The position numbers and the translations under genes were made by a program. A stretch of DNA of 48,598 bases. Origin: Gemmatimonadota bacterium. Its GTDB lineage: Bacteria; Gemmatimonadota; Gemmatimonadetes; Gemmatimonadales; Gemmatimonadaceae. Below the pieces are notes generated by a model. That model saw only the letters and a program-made list of their open reading frames with translations, was not told the DNA's origin and did not search any database. The stretch spans positions 1-48,598 of the forward strand of contig JACREJ010000085.1 in NCBI GenBank assembly GCA_016218305.1, read 5' to 3'. Below, piece after piece: positions 8,678 to 20,608 of this stretch (position 1 is the stretch's first letter; each line of letters opens with the position of its first letter).

Positions 8678-9982
8678 ATGAACATCACTGTCATCGGTTC
8701 AGGATACGTTGGTCTGGTGGCCGGCGCCTGCTTCGCGGAGACCGGGTCGAGCGTCACGTGCGCCGACATCGATCACGGGAAGATCGACGGGCTGAAGCAG
8801 AACGTCCTGCCCATCTACGAGCCCGGGCTCGACACCCTCGTCGAGCGCAACCAGGCGGCGGGACGCCTGCAGTTCACCACCGACATTGGCGTGGCCGTCG
8901 CCTCGGCCGACGTGGTGTTCATCGCCGTCGGCACCCCGCCCGACGAGGACGGATCGGCTGACCTCAAGCACGTGCTCGCCGTTGCCGACACGATCGGCAG
9001 GCACATGACGCGGGAGACGGTGGTCGTCACCAAGTCCACGGTGCCGGTCGGTACGGCCGACAAGGTGCGCGCCGCGGTCTCCGTGCACGCCAGGTTCCCG
9101 TTCCACGTCTGCTCCAACCCCGAGTTCCTCAAGGAAGGCGCCGCCATCGACGACTTCCTCAAGCCCGACCGCGTCGTGCTTGGAGTCGAGAGCGATTTCG
9201 CGCGCTCGGTGATGGCCGAGTTGTACGCGCCGTTCGTCCGCACCGGCAAGCCGATCATCTTCATGGACATTCCGTCGGCCGAGATGACCAAGTACGCCGC
9301 GAATGCAATGCTGGCGACGCGCATCTCGTTCATGAACGAGATGGCCGGGCTGTGCGAGAAGGTGGGCGCCAACGTGGACCTCGTGCGCAAGGGCATTGGC
9401 AGCGACAGCCGCATCGGGCCGGCGTTCCTCTTCCCCGGTCCGGGATACGGCGGTTCCTGCTTCCCCAAGGACGTGCAGGCGCTGCTGCGCACCGCGCACG
9501 GCGTCGGCGCACCGCTCTCCGTGCTGGAGGCGGTGGAGGAGGCGAACGCGCGGCAGAAGACCGTCGTCGGGGCCAAGCTCGAGAGTGCGCTCGGCTCGCT
9601 CAAGGGCAAGCGCATTGCCGTCTGGGGGCTGGCCTTCAAGGCCAACACTGACGACATGCGGGAATCGCCGGCGCTCGTGCTGGTCGAGCAGGTGCTCGCC
9701 GCCGGCGGCACGGTCTGCGCGCACGATCCCGCCGCGATGCACGAGGCGAAGCGCCGCCTCGGCGACCGTATTCGGTACGCGGAGACCAACTACGCGGCGC
9801 TCGAGGGGGCGGACGCGCTGGTCGTGGTCACCGACTGGAACGAGTATCGGTTCCCCGACTTCGCGCGCATCAAGGCCGCGCTCAAGGCGCCGGTGCTCAT
9901 TGACGGGCGCAACCTGTACGACCCGGCGAAGATGGAGCGGTTCGGCTTCACCTACCGTTCGATTGGACGGGAGCGCGCATGA
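8678..9982 (+). CDS. ugd: UDP-glucose 6-dehydrogenase
   Basis: A 434-residue enzyme converting UDP-glucose to UDP-glucuronate with two NAD+. The N-terminal Rossmann motif is [66 protein letters not shown] and [19 protein letters not shown] are all canonical Ugd blocks. The catalytic cysteine is C261 in [12 protein letters not shown]. The FLKEGAAI and SCFPKD segments distinguish it from the WbpA paralogue just upstream. The ATG at 8678 gives the standard start; in-frame upstream codons would translate the repeat tract. It overlaps uxs by 4 nt (ATGA), and UXS uses its product directly. Confidence 0.95.
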   Translation: MNITVIGSGYVGLVAGACFAETGSSVTCADIDHGKIDGLKQNVLPIYEPGLDTLVERNQAAGRLQFTTDIGVAVASADVVFIAVGTPPDEDGSADLKHVLAVADTIGRHMTRETVVVTKSTVPVGTADKVRAAVSVHARFPFHVCSNPEFLKEGAAIDDFLKPDRVVLGVESDFARSVMAELYAPFVRTGKPIIFMDIPSAEMTKYAANAMLATRISFMNEMAGLCEKVGANVDLVRKGIGSDSRIGPAFLFPGPGYGGSCFPKDVQALLRTAHGVGAPLSVLEAVEEANARQKTVVGAKLESALGSLKGKRIAVWGLAFKANTDDMRESPALVLVEQVLAAGGTVCAHDPAAMHEAKRRLGDRIRYAETNYAALEGADALVVVTDWNEYRFPDFARIKAALKAPVLIDGRNLYDPAKMERFGFTYRSIGRERA

Positions 9983-10938
9983 GGGTGCTCATCACCGGCG
10001 CTGCGGGCTTTCTGGGCTCGCACCTGTGCGACCGCTTCCTGCGCGACGGTCACGAGGTCGTGGGGCTCGACAACTTCATCACCGGGCACCCGGACAACAT
10101 CGCGCACCTGACCGGGAACGATCGCTTCTCTTTCGTGCGCCACAACATCTCCGAGTTCACGTACGTGGCCGGCCCGCTCGACGGCGTGCTCCACTTCGCG
10201 TCGCCGGCGAGTCCCATCGACTACCTCGAGCTCCCCATCCAGACGCTGAAGGTGGGGTCGCTCGGCACGCACAACGCGCTGGGCATCGCCAAGGCGAAGG
10301 GGGCGCGGTTCTTCCTTGCTTCCACGAGCGAAGTGTACGGTGATCCGCTGGTGCACCCGCAGGTCGAGTCGTACTGGGGCAATGTGAACCCCATCGGCCC
10401 GCGCGGCGTGTACGACGAGGCCAAGCGCTTCGCCGAGGCGATCACGATGGCGTACCACCGCACGCACGGCGTGGACACGCGCATCGTCCGGATCTTCAAC
10501 ACCTACGGCCCGCGCATGCGCCCGCGCGACGGGCGCGTGGTGTCGAACTTCATCGTGCAGGCGCTCAACGGCGAGCCCATCACCATCTACGGCGACGGGT
10601 CGCAGACGCGCTCCTTCTGCTACGTGGACGATGAGGTGGAGGGGCTGTACCAGCTCTTCCTCCGCGGCGATGCCAACCCGTGCAACATCGGCAATCCCGA
10701 CGAGTACACCGTGAAACAGCTCGCCGAGATCGTCGTGGAGCTTACCGGGTCGAAGGCGCCCATCACCTTCGAGCCGCTGCCCGAGGACGATCCCAAGGTG
10801 CGCAAGCCCGACATCTCCCGCGCCAAGGCCCTGCTGGGCTGGACGCCGAAGGTGGACGTCCGCACCGGGGTGCAGCGCACCATCGACTACTTCCGCACGC
10901 TCACGGGGTCGCCGCGCATGGCCCCGCGCGGCCGCTGA
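9979..10938 (+). CDS. uxs: UDP-glucuronate decarboxylase (UDP-xylose synthase)
   Basis: A 319-residue extended SDR that oxidises, decarboxylates and re-reduces UDP-glucuronate to UDP-xylose with bound NAD. The cofactor motif GAAGFLGSH lies at residues 7-15 and the catalytic Y145-x3-K149 is in YDEAKR. The block [13 protein letters not shown], followed by [20 protein letters not shown], is the signature of UXS and separates it from RmlB and GalE. The ATG overlaps the ugd stop by 4 nt, so precursor and product enzymes are coupled. UDP-xylose, or its derivatives, would feed glycan assembly. The protein lacks the N-terminal membrane anchor of eukaryotic UXS. Confidence 0.93.
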   Translation: MRVLITGAAGFLGSHLCDRFLRDGHEVVGLDNFITGHPDNIAHLTGNDRFSFVRHNISEFTYVAGPLDGVLHFASPASPIDYLELPIQTLKVGSLGTHNALGIAKAKGARFFLASTSEVYGDPLVHPQVESYWGNVNPIGPRGVYDEAKRFAEAITMAYHRTHGVDTRIVRIFNTYGPRMRPRDGRVVSNFIVQALNGEPITIYGDGSQTRSFCYVDDEVEGLYQLFLRGDANPCNIGNPDEYTVKQLAEIVVELTGSKAPITFEPLPEDDPKVRKPDISRAKALLGWTPKVDVRTGVQRTIDYFRTLTGSPRMAPRGR

Positions 10939-10978
10939 CCTGCTGAACCACCGCCCCCTTGCCGGGTACTTCTCTGTC

Positions 10979-11764
10979 GTGACCCATCGCTACCGCGTCC
11001 TCCTCCTCCTGCTCGTCGCGTCCGCGGCGTGCCGGCCGGCGTTCAAGCTCCGGAACTACACGACCAATGAGGCGCTCTACAAGGCCTCGCTCGAGCGCTT
11101 GCAGAAGCGAAAATGGTCGGACGCCGTGGCGGGCTTCGAGAAGCTGACGCTCGACCTGCCCGCGCGCGACACGCTGCTCCCGACGGCCTACTGGCATCTC
11201 GCCAGGGCGCACACCGGGCTCGCGGAGCACCTCCTCGCGGCGCAGGAGTACACCAAGCTTGCCGAGAACTTCGCCGACGACACGCTGGCCGACGACGCGC
11301 TCTTCCAGTCGGGGCGCAGCTATGCGCGCCTCTGGCGCCGCCCGTCGCTCGATCCGCAGTACGGCCAGCTCGCGCAGGTCCAGTATCGCCTCATGGTGAC
11401 GCTCTACCCGGACTCGCCGCTGCGAAAGAACGCCGACGCGGAGTTGCTGCGCCTCGACGAGTGGTTCGCCACCAAGGACTTCGATACGGGTGACGGCTAC
11501 TATCGCCGCAAGGCGTACGATTCGGCGATCATCTACTTCCGCGACGTGGTCAAGAACTACCCCAACACGGACCGGGCGCGGCAGGCGATGATCAAGATGG
11601 TGCAGGCGTATCGCTCGCCGGTGATGAACTACCGCGAGGACGCGCGCGAAGTCTGCGCGACGCTGTTCACGTTGTACCCGACGGATCCAGAGGTCCTGAA
11701 GGCGTGTGAAGGCATGAAGCCAGCGGCCGATACGACGGCGGTGCCGGCCAAGCCGGCACCCTAG
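10979..11764 (+). CDS. bamD: Outer-membrane assembly lipoprotein BamD-like (TPR)
   Basis: A 261-residue lipoprotein. A basic N terminus, hydrophobic run and lipobox SAAC put the acylated cysteine at C18. TPR-like repeats follow: YKASLERLQKRKWSDAVAGF, AYWHLARAHTGLAEHLLAAQ, then the BamD-typical blocks ADDALFQSGRSY, YRLMVTLYPDSPLRKNAD and YYRRKAYDSAIIYFRDVVKN-YPNTDRARQA. BamD partners BamA in inserting beta-barrel proteins into the outer membrane. The start is a GTG at 10979, 40 nt after uxs. nadD begins 3 nt after its stop. BamA and other Bam genes are not in the window, so a paralogous TPR lipoprotein cannot be excluded, but length and repeat order fit BamD. Confidence 0.8.
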   Translation: MTHRYRVLLLLLVASAACRPAFKLRNYTTNEALYKASLERLQKRKWSDAVAGFEKLTLDLPARDTLLPTAYWHLARAHTGLAEHLLAAQEYTKLAENFADDTLADDALFQSGRSYARLWRRPSLDPQYGQLAQVQYRLMVTLYPDSPLRKNADAELLRLDEWFATKDFDTGDGYYRRKAYDSAIIYFRDVVKNYPNTDRARQAMIKMVQAYRSPVMNYREDAREVCATLFTLYPTDPEVLKACEGMKPAADTTAVPAKPAP

Positions 11765-11767
11765 TCC

Positions 11768-12331
11768 GTGCGGATCGGCATTTTCGGCGGGACCTTCGAC
11801 CCGCCGCACGTGGGGCACTGGCTCGCGGCGGTGGATGCCGTCGAGGCGCTGGCGCTCGACGAGGTAGTGTGGGTGCCGGCGGCGCAGCAGCCGTTGAAGG
11901 CTGGCGTCTCATCGGCTGACACGGCGCATCGCCTCGCGATGGCCCGGCTCATGGTGCTGGGAGACACGCGGTTCAGGGTGGATGCGGTGGAACTGGAGCG
12001 GGGCGGGCTGTCGTTCACCGTGGATACGCTCCGGGCCTATCGGGAGCGATATCCCGACGCGGCACTGTTCCTGCTCTTAGGGAGAGACGCGGCGGCCAGC
12101 CTGCCGAAGTGGCGGGAGCCCGAGGTCATCCGGGAACTGGCGGAAATCGTGGTACTGACGCGGGGCGGGGAGGCGGCGTCGCTCCCCTCCGGCGTGCGGG
12201 AGTTGCCGACGCGTCGCGTGGACGTGTCGGCGACCGAGATTCGGGAGCGGGTGGCGGCGGGGCGCTCCATCCGCGGGTTCGTGCCGGACGCCGTGGCCGC
12301 GTATATCGCGGCGCACGGCCTGTACCAATAG
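11768..12331 (+). CDS. nadD: Nicotinate-nucleotide adenylyltransferase
   Basis: A 187-residue nucleotidyltransferase that adenylates nicotinate mononucleotide to deamido-NAD in NAD synthesis. The N-terminal motif GIFGGTFDPPHVGHW contains the HxGH nucleotide-binding signature (residues 15-18), and the C-terminal region has VSATEIRERVAAGRS, the SxTxIR motif that closes on ATP. VVWVPAAQQPLK matches the family segment VWFVPAxxPPxK. The start is GTG at 11768, 3 nt after bamD, and secA follows 10 nt after its stop. rsfS, a frequent neighbour of nadD, is absent. Confidence 0.93.
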   Translation: MRIGIFGGTFDPPHVGHWLAAVDAVEALALDEVVWVPAAQQPLKAGVSSADTAHRLAMARLMVLGDTRFRVDAVELERGGLSFTVDTLRAYRERYPDAALFLLLGRDAAASLPKWREPEVIRELAEIVVLTRGGEAASLPSGVRELPTRRVDVSATEIRERVAAGRSIRGFVPDAVAAYIAAHGLYQ

Positions 12332-12341
12332 AGGACACTGA

Positions 12342-15578
<3,237 letters not shown>

Positions 15579-15705
15579 CGCCCCGCGGGGTGGGTGCACC
15601 CGTGGCGGTCGGCTGCCACGTGGTGCGCGCCCCATTGCGGAATGGTGCAGACGGTCCAAGACTTCGGGCAGACGCCGTACACCCCCGTTCGTTGGTGGAG
15701 GGTCC

Positions 15706-17106
15706 ATGCGATTCCTGAACACCGCGGTGCTCCTGATGGCCTGCGCCGTCAGCGCGTCGGCCCAAGGGTTACGGCCGCTCGATGCGACGTTGCGGCGTGG
15801 CTCGCTCGAGCCGCTGTTCTACGTGGACCAGCCCGCCTACGTCGCCGTCTTCGAAGTCATCCCCGGGCGGGGCGTGCAGCAGATCTTCCCGCGTTCCGCA
15901 CACCAGGCGTCCGCGCCCGTTGAGCCGGGCGAGTACCTGCTGGGGCGCCCCTTCCGTTCGCAGCTCGACAACTACGGATGGAGCGCGGCCAGGGAGTATG
16001 CCCGGCCGATGTACATGCTGGACAGCCGCGGCCGCATCATCTCGTACTACTACTCCACGGGCTGGACCGGATACGACGGGGGGTGGGGAGGGGAGGGCGT
16101 CGGCCCCATGCGGACGCTGCTGCTCGTGGCGTCGCGCGCGCCGCTGCGCCTCGTCAGCTCCCCCGACGCGGCCCGCCAGTGGCTGCAGCACGTCGTCGGA
16201 TTCCGCGCCATCACCAACACGATCGTCGCACCGCAGTCGATGCTCACCGACATCGTGGCCGCGGTGATTCCGACGGGCACCAACATGGACGACGTCGTCG
16301 TGGATGTGCTCGAGGTCCAGGACGACCTCAACTACGGGTCGAGCCGCTGGATCGGCCAGAGCATCACGTTTGCGTGCCCGGGCGGCTACTACCGGGTGCC
16401 GGCGCAGTTCTTCTTCGCGCATGGCACCTTCTACTGCCCCGTGGCCCGGCCGTACGCGGACACGCCGGGAGGGACGCCGACGGCGCCGGCCCCGGTCGAT
16501 ACCGTGACGCGCGAGGAGCTGCAGCGCCCCGGCCGGAAGGTCCCGCCGAAGTATCAGGTGGATGAGGATGCGGTCCAGCTGCGCGGCGGCATTCGCACCA
16601 CGACGCCAATGATGCCGCCGGCGCCGGGGGAGGAAGGATATCGGCCCTACCGTCGTGGTGGCGTCGCAGCCGAGGAGGGCTTCCGCGCGTACGGTCGCGG
16701 CGTTGGCAGCACGGAGGCGCCGCGTGCGGTCCTCACGGTCGGCGCGCCGGTCGTTCCCGAAGGCGTGCAGTCCGCGCGCCTGATCCCGTCCACTGGGGCG
16801 TGGGTACCGCCGATCCCGGGAGCCTCATCGAGCGAGTACGGCTACGGCGCTGGCCGGTTCACACCGTCGGGCACCTATGGCGGCTACGGCAGCCCGGCGG
16901 GCGGCTCGACCCATCGCTCCGGCGACGTGTCGCGTTCCACGGCGCCAACGTCGTCGACTGCTTCGAGCGCGTCCTCGAGCACGGCCGCCACATCCTCGGC
17001 GCCCAGTCAGACGCCGTCACAGGCGCAGGCGGAGCGCAGCGCCGCCTCGCGTGCCGAAGTGAGCGCCACGCGCGCGGCGGGCGGCAAGCCGAACCCTGAC
17101 CCGTAA
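15706..17106 (+). CDS. Secreted protein of unknown function with DUF4384-like N-terminal region and low-complexity tail
   Basis: I do not recognise a named gene. The 466-residue product has a signal peptide (MRFLNTAVLLMACAVSASAQ, cleavage likely after SASA). The region around residues 20-90 (YVDQPAYVAVFEVIPGRGVQ, IFPRSAHQASAPVEPGEYLL) resembles DUF4384-type beta domains, in which an exported module reports a value against a P-x-G-type motif; this is a weak analogy. A Tyr/Gly-rich stretch (YYYSTGWTGYDGGWGGEG) follows, and two cysteines (CPGGYY and FYCPV) sit near 225-250 and could form a disulfide. From about residue 270 the sequence is Pro/Gly/Ser/Thr-rich and probably disordered. It stands alone between the secA 3' region and a terminator. 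Confidence 0.7.
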   Translation: MRFLNTAVLLMACAVSASAQGLRPLDATLRRGSLEPLFYVDQPAYVAVFEVIPGRGVQQIFPRSAHQASAPVEPGEYLLGRPFRSQLDNYGWSAAREYARPMYMLDSRGRIISYYYSTGWTGYDGGWGGEGVGPMRTLLLVASRAPLRLVSSPDAARQWLQHVVGFRAITNTIVAPQSMLTDIVAAVIPTGTNMDDVVVDVLEVQDDLNYGSSRWIGQSITFACPGGYYRVPAQFFFAHGTFYCPVARPYADTPGGTPTAPAPVDTVTREELQRPGRKVPPKYQVDEDAVQLRGGIRTTTPMMPPAPGEEGYRPYRRGGVAAEEGFRAYGRGVGSTEAPRAVLTVGAPVVPEGVQSARLIPSTGAWVPPIPGASSSEYGYGAGRFTPSGTYGGYGSPAGGSTHRSGDVSRSTAPTSSTASSASSSTAATSSAPSQTPSQAQAERSAASRAEVSATRAAGGKPNPDP

Positions 17107-17127
17107 GCGAGCGCGGTGAGGGAACGC

Positions 17128-17168
17128 GGCCCGGAGCGCAACATCGCGCACCGGGCCGTGTGCTTTTG
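17128..17168 (+). terminator. Probable terminator after the secreted-protein gene
   Basis: GGCCCGG (17128-17134) pairs with CCGGGCC (17151-17157), and an inner GCGC/GCGC extends the stem around AACATC. GTGTGCTTTT follows. It lies 22 nt after the stop codon at 17106. Confidence 0.65.
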
Positions 17169-17194
17169 GTGACGGTCCGAAGTGCGGGGACCGC

Positions 17195-17200
17195 TACCCT
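17195..17200 (+). promoter_or_regulatory. Possible -10 box of a leaderless radC transcript
   Basis: TACCCT at 17195-17200 matches TANNNT and is separated from the radC ATG by only 5 nt (GCGGC), so a start site at or next to the ATG is implied. No convincing -35 is seen. Support is by analogy with uvrB and the epimerase gene at 27465. Confidence 0.3.
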
Positions 17201-17205
17201 GCGGC

Positions 17206-17898
17206 ATGACCATCGTCTCCGTGGCCCCGCAGGGGCTCTCGCCCACCGATCGACCGCGGGAGCGGCTGCGCGCCCTCGGCGCGCGTGCCCTCTCGGCGCC
17301 CGAGCTGCTCGCTTTGGTCATCGGCGCCGGGACTCGCGGCCGGCCCGCGCTGACCCTAGCCCACGAGGTGCTGAGCCGGGCCGACGGATCGCTCCGTCGA
17401 CTTGGCGACCGGCCGCTCGCCGCGCTCGCCGCGGTGCCGGGGCTCGGCGCGACGCGCGCCGTGGCCATCCATGCCGCGCTCGAACTCGGCCGGCGGCTCG
17501 CGGGCGAGGCAAACGGTGAGGCCCTGCCGCTGCGCGCGCCGCGCGATGTCTGGCGCGCCTTCGCGCAGACGCTCGAGGACCTGCCGGTCGAGGAGTTTCA
17601 CGTGGCGATTCTCGACGCGCAGCACCGGCTGGAGCGCGACGTTTGCGTCACGCGCGGCATCCTGAATTCCTCGCTGGTGCATCCGCGCGAGGTCTTTCGC
17701 GAGGCCATCGCCGAGCGCGCCGCGGCCATCATCCTCGTGCACAACCATCCGAGCGGCGACCCGACGCCGAGCGCCGATGACCGTGCGGTGACGGAGCAGT
17801 TGGTGGCGGCGGGACGTCTGCTCGACATCCCGGTGCATGATCACGTGGTCATTGGGCGGGGGCGATACGTGAGCTTTGCGGAAACGGGGATGCTCTGA
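17206..17898 (+). CDS. radC: RadC family JAMM-domain protein
   Basis: A 230-residue RadC protein. An N-terminal helix-hairpin-helix-like UPF0758 domain (residues 1-100, with PRERLRALGARALSAPELLA and VPGLGATRAVAIHAALELGR) is followed by an MPN/JAMM domain. The metal ligands are H179 and H181 in HNHPSGDPTPSADD, with S189 and D192 completing HxHx7SxxD. VCVTRGILNSSLVHPREVF is the conserved block before the site. RadC was named as a DNA-repair protein, but its biochemical role is not settled; JAMM proteins are usually metalloproteases. The ATG at 17206 gives the usual N terminus; an upstream GTG at 17182 is in frame but would overlap the putative promoter. Confidence 0.92.
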   Translation: MTIVSVAPQGLSPTDRPRERLRALGARALSAPELLALVIGAGTRGRPALTLAHEVLSRADGSLRRLGDRPLAALAAVPGLGATRAVAIHAALELGRRLAGEANGEALPLRAPRDVWRAFAQTLEDLPVEEFHVAILDAQHRLERDVCVTRGILNSSLVHPREVFREAIAERAAAIILVHNHPSGDPTPSADDRAVTEQLVAAGRLLDIPVHDHVVIGRGRYVSFAETGML

Positions 17899-17950
17899 CT
17901 GAGGGGGAGGGGAAGGGGGCAGGGTGTGGTGCGGCGGGAGGGGTGGGGGA
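17899..17950 (+). repeat. Degenerate GA-rich half-element after radC
   Basis: The purine-rich run beginning CTGAGGGGGAGGGGAAGGGG resembles the left arms of the palindromes at 5808 and 40101 but has no matching pyrimidine arm nearby. GGTGCGGCGGG (from about 17928) can pair, with bulges, with CCCGCCGTGCGGCACC up to about 17975, so the tract may end in a terminator-like hairpin. Confidence 0.45.
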
Positions 17951-18058
17951 CCGCGACGCCCCGCCGTGCGGCACCAGTCATGATCTCTGCGCCGCGATCG
18001 TCGCGAGTTCCCCTTGACATGGGTGGTCTCGGCGTCAGTTTGAGGGAAGAGTCAAGCC

Positions 18059-18096
18059 AACGGGGTCCCGCCGCACTCGCGGTGGACCCCGTTGTT
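18059..18096 (+). terminator. Stable hairpin between radC and rel
   Basis: AACGGGGTCC (18059-18068) pairs perfectly with GGACCCCGTT (18084-18093), and an inner CGCCGC/GCGGTG extends it around ACTC. GTTGTCG follows, so the U-run is weak. It is 160 nt past radC; terminator or 5'-leader structure of rel are both possible. A TTGACA lies at 18014-18019 but no matching -10 is visible. Confidence 0.45.
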
Positions 18097-18108
18097 GTCG
18101 CACGCCGC

Positions 18109-18187
18109 GGGAATCGCGCATCCCATCCCCAATCAGCATCGCGAATCCCAACCCGCAGTCCCAATCCGAGCTCCCAATCCCCAATCG
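18109..18187 (+). repeat. Half-element of the AATCCCAATCGCG word class before rel
   Basis: About 80 nt of degenerate copies of a 13-nt word (CGCGAATCCCAA and variants) end 5 nt before the rel start codon. The 20-mer CGAGCTCCCAATCCCCAATC here (18167-18186) also occurs just before tolQ (28493-28512), and a close variant occurs in the full palindrome at 20386-20600. Confidence 0.75.
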
Positions 18188-18191
18188 TAGT

Positions 18192-20381
18192 GTGATCACG
18201 CCCGTCCTCACCGACATCATCCCCAAGTGGGAGCTCAGCGTCGACGCCCATCCGGAGCGCCTCGATGCCGACCTGGTGTCGCGCGCCTACCGGTTCAGCG
18301 AGAAGGCGCACGCGGGCCAGACGCGGCGCAACGGGGACCCGTACGTCACGCACTGTGTCGAGGTCGCCAAGATCCTCGCCGAGCTCCAGCTCGACACGGT
18401 GACGGTGGCGAGCGCGCTCGTCCACGACGTCATCGAGGACACGGACGTCACCCGCGAGGACGTCGAGCGCGAGTTCGGGCGGGAAGTCGCCCAGATCGTC
18501 GACGGCGTCACGAAGATCGGCCACCTGCCGGCGAGCTCGCGCGAGGAGCGGCAGGTCGAGAATTACCGCAAGCTCCTGCTGTCGATCGCCAAGGACGCCC
18601 GCGTCATCCTCATCAAGCTCGCCGACCGCCTCCACAACATGCGGACGCTCGAGCACCTCCCCGAGGACAAGCGCCGCCGGATCGCGCTCGAGACGCGCGA
18701 CCTGTACGCCCCGCTGGCGCACCGGTTCGGCCTCGCCGCGATGAAGGCGGAACTCGAGGACCTCGCCTTCCGCTACCTCGAGCCCGAGGAGTATCGCACC
18801 CTCGCCCGCCTCGTGCAGCAGAAGCGTGCCGACCGCGAGGCGATGATCCAGGAGATGGTCGGCCCCCTCACGCGCCGCCTGAAGGACAGCGGCGTGATCG
18901 TGCACGAGGTGAGCGGGCGCCCGAAGCACCTGTGGTCCATCCACAAGAAGATGATGAAGGGCGACAAGTCGTACGACGACGTCTACGACCTGTACGCGAT
19001 CCGCGTCCTCGTGGAGAACGTGCCGGAGTGCTACCACGCGCTTGGCGTCATTCACGGCGCCTGGTCGCCGCTGCAGGAGCGCATCAAGGACTACATCGCC
19101 CAGCCGAAGTCGAACGGCTACCAGTCCCTGCACACGACGGTCTTCGGGCCCAACGGCACGCTGTTCGAGATCCAGATCCGCACGCTCGAGATGCACCGCA
19201 CGGCCGACTACGGCATCGCGGCGCACTGGCGCTACAAGGAAGGCGACCGCCAGCGCGGCGACGAGCTTGACCGCGCGCTCCACTGGTTCCGGCAGGTCCT
19301 CGAGCTGCAGCTCGACGCCGAGACGCCCGACCAGTTCCTTGAGTTCCTGAAGCTCGACCTGTACCAGGACGAGATCTTCGTCTTCACGCCGAAGGGCGAC
19401 GTGATCCAGCTCCCGAAGGGGGCGACGCCCATCGACTTCGCGTTCGCGGTGCACACGGAGCTGGGCCTGCACGTGCACGGGGCCAAGGTGAACGGGCGCA
19501 TCGTGCCGCTCTCGCGCGAGCTGCGCAACTCGGAGACGGTCGAGATCTCGCGCTCGCCGCTGGCGCGCCCGAGCCGCGACTGGCTGGCGCACGTGCGCAC
19601 CGGCCGCGCGCGGCACAAGATCCGGCAGTGGCTGCGCGTCGAGGAGCACAAGGCGTCGCGGCAGATCGGCCGCGAGATTCTCGATCGCGAGCTGCGCCGC
19701 CGCAAGATGACGAAGCTGACGGACGACGACCTGGCGCGCGCCGCCGAGGCGCTCAAGCTCGTGGACGCCGACCATGTGCTCGCGTCCATCGCGCAGGGCG
19801 ACATCACCATCACGCATGTCCTGAAGGCGCTCTTCCCCGACGTGGACGAGAACGCCGAGCCGCAGCAGCTCAAGGCGAGCCCGCTCGAGCGCCTCCTCGA
19901 TCGCATGAAGCGGTCGGACACGTCGCGCGGCATTCGCGTGCAGGGCGCCGACGGCCTGATGGTGCGCTACGCGCAGTGCTGCCAGCCGGTGCCGGGCGAC
20001 AAGGTGGTCGGCTACGTGACGCGCGGGCGCGGGGTGAGCATTCACCGCGCCGACTGCCCCAACCTGCTCTTCCTGGTGCACGAGCCGGAACGGCGGCTCG
20101 AGATCGACTGGAAGGAGAGCGAGGGCGAGCGTTTCGTCATCCGCCTGCACATCGAGGGCAACGATCGCCGCGGCCTCTACGCCGACCTCGCCGCCGCCGT
20201 CAGCGGCACCGGCACCGACATCAAGACGCTCGAGCTGAAGTCCACCGACGGCCGCGTCACCGGCGCCGCGCTCGTCGAGGTGGAGAACCGCGCGCATCTC
20301 GCCAAGATCATCCGCGCGGCGCGGCGGGTGAAGGGCGTGACGGAAGTGTCGCGGCGGGAGCGGCTCACGGCGGACGGTTGA
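18192..20381 (+). CDS. rel: Bifunctional (p)ppGpp synthetase/hydrolase (Rel/SpoT family)
   Basis: A 729-residue stringent-response enzyme. The N-terminal HD hydrolase domain keeps its metal ligands: H54 (YVTH), H78-D79 with E82-D83 (VHDVIEDT) and the ADRLHNMRTL block near 145. The synthetase domain has GRPKHLWSIHKKM and, at 297-300, the motif RIKD in RIKDYIAQPKSNGYQSLHTT; RxKD is the form found in bifunctional Rel/SpoT rather than the ExDD of synthetase-only RelA. A TGS domain (VFTPKGDVIQLPKGATPIDF), a Cys-Cys ribosome-contact region (RYAQCCQPVPGDKVVGYVTR near 593) and a C-terminal ACT domain (from about 655) complete it. The start is GTG at 18192 with no Shine-Dalgarno, directly after a repeat half-element. 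Confidence 0.96.
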   Translation: MITPVLTDIIPKWELSVDAHPERLDADLVSRAYRFSEKAHAGQTRRNGDPYVTHCVEVAKILAELQLDTVTVASALVHDVIEDTDVTREDVEREFGREVAQIVDGVTKIGHLPASSREERQVENYRKLLLSIAKDARVILIKLADRLHNMRTLEHLPEDKRRRIALETRDLYAPLAHRFGLAAMKAELEDLAFRYLEPEEYRTLARLVQQKRADREAMIQEMVGPLTRRLKDSGVIVHEVSGRPKHLWSIHKKMMKGDKSYDDVYDLYAIRVLVENVPECYHALGVIHGAWSPLQERIKDYIAQPKSNGYQSLHTTVFGPNGTLFEIQIRTLEMHRTADYGIAAHWRYKEGDRQRGDELDRALHWFRQVLELQLDAETPDQFLEFLKLDLYQDEIFVFTPKGDVIQLPKGATPIDFAFAVHTELGLHVHGAKVNGRIVPLSRELRNSETVEISRSPLARPSRDWLAHVRTGRARHKIRQWLRVEEHKASRQIGREILDRELRRRKMTKLTDDDLARAAEALKLVDADHVLASIAQGDITITHVLKALFPDVDENAEPQQLKASPLERLLDRMKRSDTSRGIRVQGADGLMVRYAQCCQPVPGDKVVGYVTRGRGVSIHRADCPNLLFLVHEPERRLEIDWKESEGERFVIRLHIEGNDRRGLYADLAAAVSGTGTDIKTLELKSTDGRVTGAALVEVENRAHLAKIIRAARRVKGVTEVSRRERLTADG

Positions 20382-20385
20382 TTTG

Positions 20386-20600
20386 GGAGGGTGATCTCGG
20401 ATGGGGATCCGCGATTCGGATTTGCGATGCGGATCAACGATCGGGATCGCGATGCACCCGCGCCGCGCGCTGCCGGAAACCGCTCCACCTCGTTCCCGGT
20501 TGTATCCTTAATCCCAATCGCGAATCCCAATCGCGAATCCCAATCGCGAATCCGAATCGCGAATCCCAATCCGAGCTCCCAATCCGAGCTCCTCATCCCC
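20386..20600. repeat. Long imperfect palindrome built of AATCCCAATCGCG words
   Basis: The gap between rel and the next gene is one element. The right arm holds four tandem 13-nt units at 20510-20561 (three of AATCCCAATCGCG and one AATCCGAATCGCG), then AATCCCAATCCGAGCTCCC and a partial repeat. The left arm (about 20386-20455) carries the complementary words (GATCTCGGATGGGGATCCGC, GATTCGGATTTGCGATGCGG), more diverged. The arms could form a mismatched stem of about 65 bp around a loop of about 55 nt. There is no terminator U-run. Half-copies occur before rel and tolQ. Confidence 0.8.
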
Positions 20601-20608
20601 CGGTCCCC

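Noticed and set aside
17841-20297. Minus-strand open frame of 818 codons opposite rel
   Set aside because: Same effect in GC-rich DNA; the rel product on the plus strand has all its catalytic and regulatory domains.
20510-20592. Possible CRISPR array
   Set aside because: The 13-nt units are directly tandem with no spacers and form an arm of a palindrome.
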